This document shows positions 1-4,304 of a stretch of DNA of 6,185 nucleotides, piece by piece. Below the pieces are notes generated by a model. That model searched no databases, was not told where the DNA came from, and saw nothing but the letters and a program-made list of their open reading frames with translations. The position numbers and the translations under genes were made by a program. The DNA is from Pseudomonadales bacterium. Its GTDB lineage: Bacteria > Pseudomonadota > Gammaproteobacteria > Pseudomonadales > Azotimanducaceae. Within the stretch, counting starts at the first letter, position 1. Each line of letters starts with the position of its first letter. The stretch spans positions 1 to 6,185 of the forward strand of contig SKXG01000255.1 of NCBI GenBank assembly GCA_007128525.1. The letters are read 5' to 3'.

Positions 1-40
1 GGCTCAATACCACCCACAACAGCGTCATTGGCGACCTCAT
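1..40 (-). CDS. Start of a downstream operon gene, cut by the window edge (13 codons visible)
   Basis: An ATG at 40-38 overlaps the TGA stop (39-37) of the TPR gene in the classic ATGA arrangement, which normally means translational coupling. The visible residues are MRSPMTLLWVVLS, and the next codon begins with C. The stretch MTLLWVVLS is hydrophobic and could be the h-region of a signal peptide or a membrane anchor. A second in-frame ATG at 28-26 could also be the start. The product cannot be identified from 13 residues. That it is another exported or membrane-attached member of the same envelope operon is inference from the overlap and the hydrophobic start. Confidence 0.5.
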   Translation of the reverse strand, partial: MRSPMTLLWVVLS

Positions 41-1908
41 GGCGCCACCGCACTGAGGGCCAACGCATCCAGAACCCGTGCACGTCCGAGCCGGGCTTGC
101 GCAAGATATTGCGCCGCCTGTTCTGACTCCTGTTCCAGCCGCTGCTGTAGCGCCGTTGCCAAAACCTGCTCACGCTGCAAACGGGCATCCGCCAGGCGGG
201 TCTGCAATGCCGCGACACGTGCCAGCAAGGCCTGAAAGTCCGCGCCAACGCCCGCTTGAAAGTCGGCTTCAGCCGCGGCAATGAATGCCAGACGGTTTTC
301 GATATCAGCCTGCAGCGCGCGCAGTCCGGCACGCTCGTTACGAAACGCCTGAATAAGCACCGGCTGCTGTTCCTGCAACGCCCACACCAGCAGCCCTTCA
401 AGGCGCGCCACTCTGGCCAGCGCGCGTTCCTGCTCGGCATCCGCGAGGCCGGATTCCGCAATGCTGCGCAGACGTGCCAGGCGTTCACGCAACCGTCGCT
501 GCTCGGCATCGGCCAGCGCCACAAACCAGGCCTCATCCGCAGCCGGCCTCTGACTGGCAACCACATCGAGGCGCGAGGACCAGCCTGCCAGCGCATCACC
601 TTGCTGCGCAGCCTGCTCGGATAACCGACGCTCTGAGAGGCGCGCAGCCGCCTGGCCAGACCGCCGCTGCTGCTCTGCTGCCACCTCAGACCAGGACGTC
701 AGTTGCTCCGGCAGCCCGGCAAGCCAGCGGCTGGCGGCGCTGAGTTCCCGCCACTCCTGGACCAGACTCTGCAATCCGGGTTCAGACAACCAGGACAGCA
801 ACTGCACATGGCCGAGTCTGTCCTGCCAGTCGCGAAACGTCTGCGCCGACCCGTTGGTCAATCCGGATAGCAGCACCGCCATCGTCTGCGGCGTCTTCAG
901 CTCATGCTGCAGTGCGTTTAACTGTTCAATGCGCGCAACCAGGGCTGTTTCGGCACGCTCGTAGGCTGCCACGGCCTCGGGCCGCTGTTGCTGCTGCTCC
1001 AGAACCAGCGGCAGTGCAAGTCGCGCCAGCATGTGCGGTGCCTGCCATTGCCCCGAGTCCTGCAGGTGGCGCCATATATCGGCCGCCACATCGGGGGCAT
1101 CAAGACGCATGGCAAGCTGCGCATAGTGAGAGAGCGCCGCATCGCGGTAACGGCCTTCACCCGGCAACAGCGCTTGAAATGCCTCAAGCGGTCCATCACC
1201 ACGGCGGCCGGGTAATGTCGTCAGCAGTTCCGGGGCATCCCGCACCAGCAATGCCGCGCTCAGTGCGGCGCGCTGGCGCAGATCGCGGTTTATATCGTCT
1301 TCGGGATGGGTACGACTCAGCGCCAGCAGGTGTTCTAGCGCCGGCTCGGCGTGTCCGGCCCGATGTTGGGCGACGGCAAGGTTAAAGCGACCGTAGGCAG
1401 CCAGTTCATGATCTTCGGGTATGCGCTGCACCCACGCATCCGCTTTGCCAAGCTGCTGCTGATGGATCGCCAGCTCGGCCTGCATGAAGGCGACTTCCGG
1501 GTGCAGTTCACGGCGTCGGAGTCGACCATCAGGTGATGCCAGATTGGCGAGCTGTCCGGCCAGTTGTTCGTAGTCACCGCGACGCAAATACTCGCGCGAG
1601 AGGTGAAAGCTCAGGCGCTGGCGGTCCAACTCTGAGAGCTGGCTGTCATCAAGCAGCGCAAAGCGTTCATCGGCAAACCGGTACATGCCCTGGGCGAAGG
1701 CGAAACTGCCTTCCGCCATCGTATAGCGAACCGGCGCTTGTGCGCGCCAGCCGCGCTGCTCTGCCTGCAGCGCCAGCACCAGCGCCTGCTGATAATCCTG
1801 CTGGTAATAGGCGTACAGCAGGCGGCCATAGTGCAGCTCCTGAATGTCAGGACCGCCCTCCAGCAGGACAGCGCAGCTGAGCAACCACTCACAGAGCCAC
1901 GACTTCAT
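37..1908 (-). CDS. TPR-like repeat protein with a long C-terminal coiled-coil region, function unknown
   Basis: The protein is 623 aa from the ATG at 1908. Residues about 22-335 are alpha-helical repeats of TPR character: helix pairs with small residues at packing positions and phrases such as LLYAYYQQDYQQALVLALQAE (28-48, in part), YGRFNLAVAQHRAGHAEPALE (about 172-192) and PEAVAAYERAE (310-320). Residues about 405-615 are rich in Ala, Gln, Glu, Arg and Leu with heptad-like spacing, typical of a long coiled coil. TPR domains usually mediate protein-protein contacts, so a scaffold or assembly role is likely. The N-terminus (MKSWLCEWLLSCAVLLEGGP) is signal-like, but Glu7 interrupts it and LLSC is only a poor lipobox, so export is uncertain. 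A GTG at 1914 would add two residues, but it directly abuts the G-run. The ATG has GGGGG 5 nt upstream. The gene lies 65 nt after the preceding one and overlaps the next by 4 nt. No catalytic motif is seen. Confidence 0.85.
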   Translation of the reverse strand: MKSWLCEWLLSCAVLLEGGPDIQELHYGRLLYAYYQQDYQQALVLALQAEQRGWRAQAPVRYTMAEGSFAFAQGMYRFADERFALLDDSQLSELDRQRLSFHLSREYLRRGDYEQLAGQLANLASPDGRLRRRELHPEVAFMQAELAIHQQQLGKADAWVQRIPEDHELAAYGRFNLAVAQHRAGHAEPALEHLLALSRTHPEDDINRDLRQRAALSAALLVRDAPELLTTLPGRRGDGPLEAFQALLPGEGRYRDAALSHYAQLAMRLDAPDVAADIWRHLQDSGQWQAPHMLARLALPLVLEQQQQRPEAVAAYERAETALVARIEQLNALQHELKTPQTMAVLLSGLTNGSAQTFRDWQDRLGHVQLLSWLSEPGLQSLVQEWRELSAASRWLAGLPEQLTSWSEVAAEQQRRSGQAAARLSERRLSEQAAQQGDALAGWSSRLDVVASQRPAADEAWFVALADAEQRRLRERLARLRSIAESGLADAEQERALARVARLEGLLVWALQEQQPVLIQAFRNERAGLRALQADIENRLAFIAAAEADFQAGVGADFQALLARVAALQTRLADARLQREQVLATALQQRLEQESEQAAQYLAQARLGRARVLDALALSAVAP

Positions 1909-1913
1909 CGCCA

Positions 1914-1918
1914 CCCCC
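1914..1918 (-). promoter_or_regulatory. Ribosome binding site that decides the start of the TPR gene
   Basis: On the minus strand the sequence reads CTGGGGGTGGCG then ATG. The G-run sits 5 nt before the ATG at 1908 but touches the alternative GTG at 1914, so the ATG is the better-spaced start. The match is a G-rich Shine-Dalgarno variant, not GGAGG. Confidence 0.5.
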
Positions 1919-1973
1919 AGACACCGTCGCTATCGGCAAGGGCGCAGTTGGCAATGGCTGCCCCGGCCACACA

Positions 1974-2516
1974 TCAGGGTGCGGCCCGAGCGATGAACCT
2001 GGGCTGCAGACCAGCCGGGTCGTCCTGTATGCGCAGCTCTACGTAGACAGGTTCAAAGCTCTTCTCGAACGCAACGCTGGTCGCGCGTCGATAATCACGG
2101 CCCTGCGGACCCTTGCCGGTAAACACGGCGCTCAGCTCATGACTGCCCTGGCGCAAGTTGCCCAGATACAGGCGCTGCACACCACCGCGATGCAGCGCCT
2201 CAACCTGACGGTCGGTATACAGATAGTGCGTCACCTCTCTGCCGTTGATGTGCAGGGTCACAGAATCGAGCTGGAAGAATGTGCCGACATCAACGGCGAG
2301 GTACACGGCCACCTGGGCGCTCGCGGGATAGAGCAGATCTTCTTCCAAAATGGCGAGATCACGCCGCAGTTCGATCAAGCCGCGGCGTATGTCCTCCATG
2401 TCCTCTGCCAGCGATGGCGTATCCGCCCGGCTCAGCGTCGGTAGGGTCAACACCAACAGCATCAAAATCAGGCTCGCCGTGATCCCTTGCCGGAATCTGT
2501 TGTGCTTGACGACCAC
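1974..2516 (-). CDS. Small exported protein of unknown function with N-terminal coiled coil and beta-rich body
   Basis: The protein is 180 aa, read from a GTG start. Residues 1-31 form a signal peptide: basic KHNRFRQ, then a hydrophobic stretch (ITASLILMLLVLTLP), with likely cleavage after LSRA. Residues about 35-62 (EDMEDIRRGLIELRRDLAILEEDL) form a short charged coiled coil. From Tyr63 the sequence alternates like beta strands, with distinctive phrases VDVGTFFQLDSVTLHING (75-92), GGVQRLYLGNL (111-121) and FTGKGPQGRDYRR (132-144). The body resembles a beta-sandwich accessory domain, though that is inference. I see no helix-turn-helix, CxxC, heme or flavin site, so a regulator label would not be justified. 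The gene starts 5 nt after the thioredoxin gene, with its Shine-Dalgarno inside that gene. Coupled expression and a shared periplasmic location are therefore likely. Its role is unknown. Confidence 0.85.
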   Translation of the reverse strand: MVVKHNRFRQGITASLILMLLVLTLPTLSRADTPSLAEDMEDIRRGLIELRRDLAILEEDLLYPASAQVAVYLAVDVGTFFQLDSVTLHINGREVTHYLYTDRQVEALHRGGVQRLYLGNLRQGSHELSAVFTGKGPQGRDYRRATSVAFEKSFEPVYVELRIQDDPAGLQPRFIARAAP

Positions 2517-2521
2517 GTTAC

Positions 2522-3022
2522 TTACTCCCGAATCAGGCGCTGAATGACATCGAGATAGCTGGCTTCATCGCCCGGCTTGTAGCCCAGGTGCACATAACGC
2601 ACGACACCATTGCGATCGAGTACAACTGAGCTGGGCATGGCCGACACATCGTAGAGCGCACTGACCTTCTGATCCTGATCGATCAGAATCGGAAAGTTGA
2701 CTCCGGTCTGCTGTACCAGCCCCTGCGCGAGTCGCTTATCGCCTTCGACATTGACCCCCAACACCACGAAACCGGCGTCCTGATAACGCTGATGCATGCG
2801 ATCCAGCAGTGGCATTTCCTGGCGGCACGGGCCACACCAGCTCGCCCAGAAATTGACCAGCACCACCTGCCCACGCTGCTCCTGCAGGCGCAGGTTGCCG
2901 CCATCGAGCATCGGCAGCGTAAAGTCGGGTGCGGGATCATCGACTTCGACAGCCCGGACCGCCCAGGCGGCGGTGGCAGGCAGCATCAGCACCAGCGTCA
3001 ACAGCAGATTCAAGGCTTTCAT
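2522..3022 (-). CDS. Periplasmic TlpA/ResA-like thiol-disulfide oxidoreductase
   Basis: The 166-aa protein has a Sec signal peptide at residues 1 to about 21 (MKALNLLLTLVLMLPATAAWA). It is followed by a complete thioredoxin fold of the AhpC/TSA-Redoxin or TlpA type. DDPAPDFTLPMLDGG (28-42) is the usual entry motif. The active site FWASWCGPCRQEMPLL spans 58-73 with redox cysteines Cys63 and Cys66. The cis-proline is Pro130 (SAMPSSVVLD), and Gly139 (RNGVVRY) belongs to the final strand. WCGPC is the thioredoxin-type redox centre. Family members usually act as periplasmic reductants, for example in cytochrome c maturation or in repair of specific clients. The cluster contains no cytochrome gene, so the client is unknown. 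It lies 142 nt downstream of apbE and 5 nt upstream of the next gene. The Shine-Dalgarno is weak (GGA 9 nt before ATG). The family call is firm; the exact partner is not. Confidence 0.93.
   Translation of the reverse strand: MKALNLLLTLVLMLPATAAWAVRAVEVDDPAPDFTLPMLDGGNLRLQEQRGQVVLVNFWASWCGPCRQEMPLLDRMHQRYQDAGFVVLGVNVEGDKRLAQGLVQQTGVNFPILIDQDQKVSALYDVSAMPSSVVLDRNGVVRYVHLGYKPGDEASYLDVIQRLIRE
2525..2529 (-). promoter_or_regulatory. Shine-Dalgarno GGGAG embedded in the end of the thioredoxin gene
   Basis: The last two sense codons of the thioredoxin gene (CGG GAG, then TAA) create GGGAG, 8 nt upstream of the GTG at 2516. This supports GTG as the true start of the 180-aa protein. It also implies that ribosomes finishing the thioredoxin gene hand over directly to the next one. 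Confidence 0.65.
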
Positions 3023-3053
3023 AGGACCCGGTCCATGTTCTGTTCGGAAAGTT

Positions 3054-3067
3054 TTGCGTTATCGCAA
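3054..3067. promoter_or_regulatory. Operator-like dyad TTGCG-N4-CGCAA upstream of the thioredoxin gene
   Basis: A 14-nt inverted repeat with perfect 5-nt arms lies 32 nt before the thioredoxin ATG, in the largest gap of the operon (3023-3164). Its position would suit a regulator site or a promoter-proximal element for a second transcript covering the last four genes. I could not find a convincing -35/-10 pair with it, and 5-nt arms can occur by chance in a gap of this size. The same gap also holds GGACC-N-GGTCC (3024-3034) right at the start codon, CACAG-N5-CTGTG (3105-3119) and CCTGG-N4-CCAGG (3138-3151). None of these is followed by a T-run on the coding strand, so none looks like an intrinsic terminator. 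Confidence 0.25.
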
Positions 3068-3164
3068 GTTAGTCGAGGCGGGGTGACCAAACCGGGTGTT
3101 GATTCACAGAACGCCTGTGGTCTGTGCCATGCGTGGGCCTGGCGTCCCAGGATTGAGAAAGGCG

Positions 3165-4202
3165 TCAAGCGTCTTCGGCAGCGCTGCCCAGACCGCTCGA
3201 CAGATACACCTGCCCGTCCGCACCGATGATCACCGCATCGAATTCCGGCAAAGACTCGATCAAGGCGAGGCCCGCTTCCGGCCCCAGCACAAAGATGGCC
3301 GTCGACAGGGCGTCGGTATCAGTCGCATTTGGCCCCAGGACGGTAGCACTGCGCACTGCCGCCGCGGAGCGTCCGGTTTCGGGGTTCAGAATGTGATGGT
3401 GGCGGTTGCCGTCGGCATCATCAAAATAGCGTTCATAGTCACCGGATGTTGAAATGGCAGTGTCGATCAGCGGCAGCAGCGCGACCTTCCGGTCGGGATT
3501 GCGCGGGTCACGAATACCAACCGTCCAGGGCCGCCCGCGCCGGTCTCCCAGGATTCGGGTGTCGCCGCCGGCTGCGACCATCGCCGTCTCGACGCCCCGG
3601 GCACGCAGCAGATCGATGGCGTTGTCCACGGCATGTCCTTTGCCGATGCCGCCGAGATCCACCACCACATCCGGATGACCATAGCTGACCGTCCCAGCCT
3701 CAACATCGAGCTGCAGATGCCGGTAGTCGATGGCAGGCAACAGTTCAGCCAGCTGTGTTGAATCCGGACGCTCACCGGCACGGTAGTCATACAGGTGGCC
3801 GGCAGATGCAAAGGTCACATCGAAAGCGCCATCGCTGGCCTGCGAATGGTGTACGGCGCGCTCTAACAGCGACAGCATCTCGGCACTGACCGCAACGGGT
3901 CTGTCGGCGGCCTCCCGGTTCATCTTCGACAGCTCGCTGTCCGGACGGTACGGGCTCATCAGCGCATCAATGCGGTGCATTTCGTCAATGACCGCGGACG
4001 CAGCGGCTTTCGCCACGTCGGCGTCTGGATGCCAGACCTCGACCCGGATACTGGTGCCCATAATGGCCGCATCACGCTGATACCAGTCTGCCTGCGCTAC
4101 CGAACTGACCAGCATCCCGATCAGGCCGACAATGGCGATAACCAGCGACCAAAGGGGTCGCCTGATCCGGTCGAGCACGGATGCTGCACGAGTGATGTTC
4201 AT
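3165..4202 (-). CDS. apbE: FAD:protein FMN transferase (ApbE family)
   Basis: ApbE enzymes split FAD and attach FMN through a phosphoester bond to a Ser/Thr of exported or membrane redox proteins, using Mg2+. This copy is 345 aa from the ATG at 4202, a normal family length. A signal peptide or anchor covers residues 1-38 (hydrophobic LWSLVIAIVGLIGMLVSSV, ending VAQA before DW). Family motifs follow in order: IMGTSI (47-52), SPYRPDSELSKMN (83-95), DGAFDVT (124-130), DLGGIGKGHAVD (182-193), AAGGD (210-214), WTVGIRDP (226-233), STSGDYERY (251-259), HHILNPETG (269-277) and ATDTDALST (293-301). Asp297 and Thr301 correspond to the metal-site motif usually written ADALAT. All key elements are present, so the enzyme should be active. 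It is first in the minus-strand operon and divergent from lon. A GTG at 4244 would add 14 residues, but no ribosome binding site precedes it. No flavin acceptor protein is visible in the window. Confidence 0.96.
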   Translation of the reverse strand: MNITRAASVLDRIRRPLWSLVIAIVGLIGMLVSSVAQADWYQRDAAIMGTSIRVEVWHPDADVAKAAASAVIDEMHRIDALMSPYRPDSELSKMNREAADRPVAVSAEMLSLLERAVHHSQASDGAFDVTFASAGHLYDYRAGERPDSTQLAELLPAIDYRHLQLDVEAGTVSYGHPDVVVDLGGIGKGHAVDNAIDLLRARGVETAMVAAGGDTRILGDRRGRPWTVGIRDPRNPDRKVALLPLIDTAISTSGDYERYFDDADGNRHHHILNPETGRSAAAVRSATVLGPNATDTDALSTAIFVLGPEAGLALIESLPEFDAVIIGADGQVYLSSGLGSAAEDA

Positions 4203-4208
4203 TGGCTG

Positions 4209-4213
4209 TCCCT
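4209..4213 (-). promoter_or_regulatory. Ribosome binding site AGGGA of apbE
   Basis: AGGGA lies 6 nt before the ATG at 4202, on the minus strand. The upstream GTG at 4244 has no comparable site, and starting there would put a hydrophilic extension in front of the signal peptide. The site therefore decides the start. A weak -10-like CATAGT (4232-4227) lies just upstream, but it lacks a recognisable -35. Confidence 0.6.
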
Positions 4214-4245
4214 GCCAAGGCCTGTCACTATGATCGTCGGCCACG

Positions 4246-4274
4246 CTTGAAAAGCCATGACCAAGGCCGCATTT
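4246..4274 (+). promoter_or_regulatory. Predicted heat-shock (sigma-32) promoter of lon
   Basis: CTTGAAA at 4246-4252 is a perfect match to the sigma-32 -35 element. After a 14-nt spacer, CCGCATTT at 4267-4274 matches the -10 consensus CCCCATNT at all but one defined position. The known spacing range is about 11-16 nt. Transcription would start near 4281, leaving a leader of about 24 nt before the ATG at 4305. lon is a classic member of the heat-shock regulon in E. coli, which fits. TTGAAA could also serve as a sigma-70 -35, but the -10 at that spacing is poor. The site overlaps any promoter elements that apbE uses on the other strand. Confidence 0.7.
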
Positions 4275-4304
4275 TTATTCGACAGCAGTCACGAGCAACG
4301 CAGT

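Noticed and set aside
912..1385. Plus-strand open frame of 157 codons inside the TPR gene
   Set aside because: Its low-complexity Ala/Pro/Arg/His composition is typical of a shadow frame, and no ribosome binding site or domain is seen. The opposite strand encodes the TPR protein throughout.
3019..3036. Five-codon frame MDRVL overlapping the thioredoxin ATG
   Set aside because: There is no Shine-Dalgarno in front of it, and a frame this short arises easily by chance. It is not convincing as a leader peptide.
3100..3104. TTGAT as an FNR/CRP-like site
   Set aside because: Only one half-site is present. The second half (ATCAA at 4-nt spacing) is missing.
3138..3151. Hairpin CCTGG-N4-CCAGG after apbE as a terminator
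   Set aside because: The stem is only 5 bp and no T-run follows it on the minus strand.
4227..4232. CATAGT (minus strand) as the apbE -10 box
   Set aside because: It matches 4 of 6 positions, but no acceptable -35 lies 16-18 nt upstream and there is no extended -10, so it is not listed as a promoter.
4203..4244. GTG start at 4244 for apbE
   Set aside because: It has no Shine-Dalgarno and adds a hydrophilic segment before the signal peptide. The ATG at 4202 has AGGGA at good spacing.
4257..4304. In-frame ATG at 4257 as lon start
   Set aside because: It falls between the predicted -35 and -10 boxes, upstream of the expected transcript start. It also adds 16 residues before the normal Lon N-terminus.
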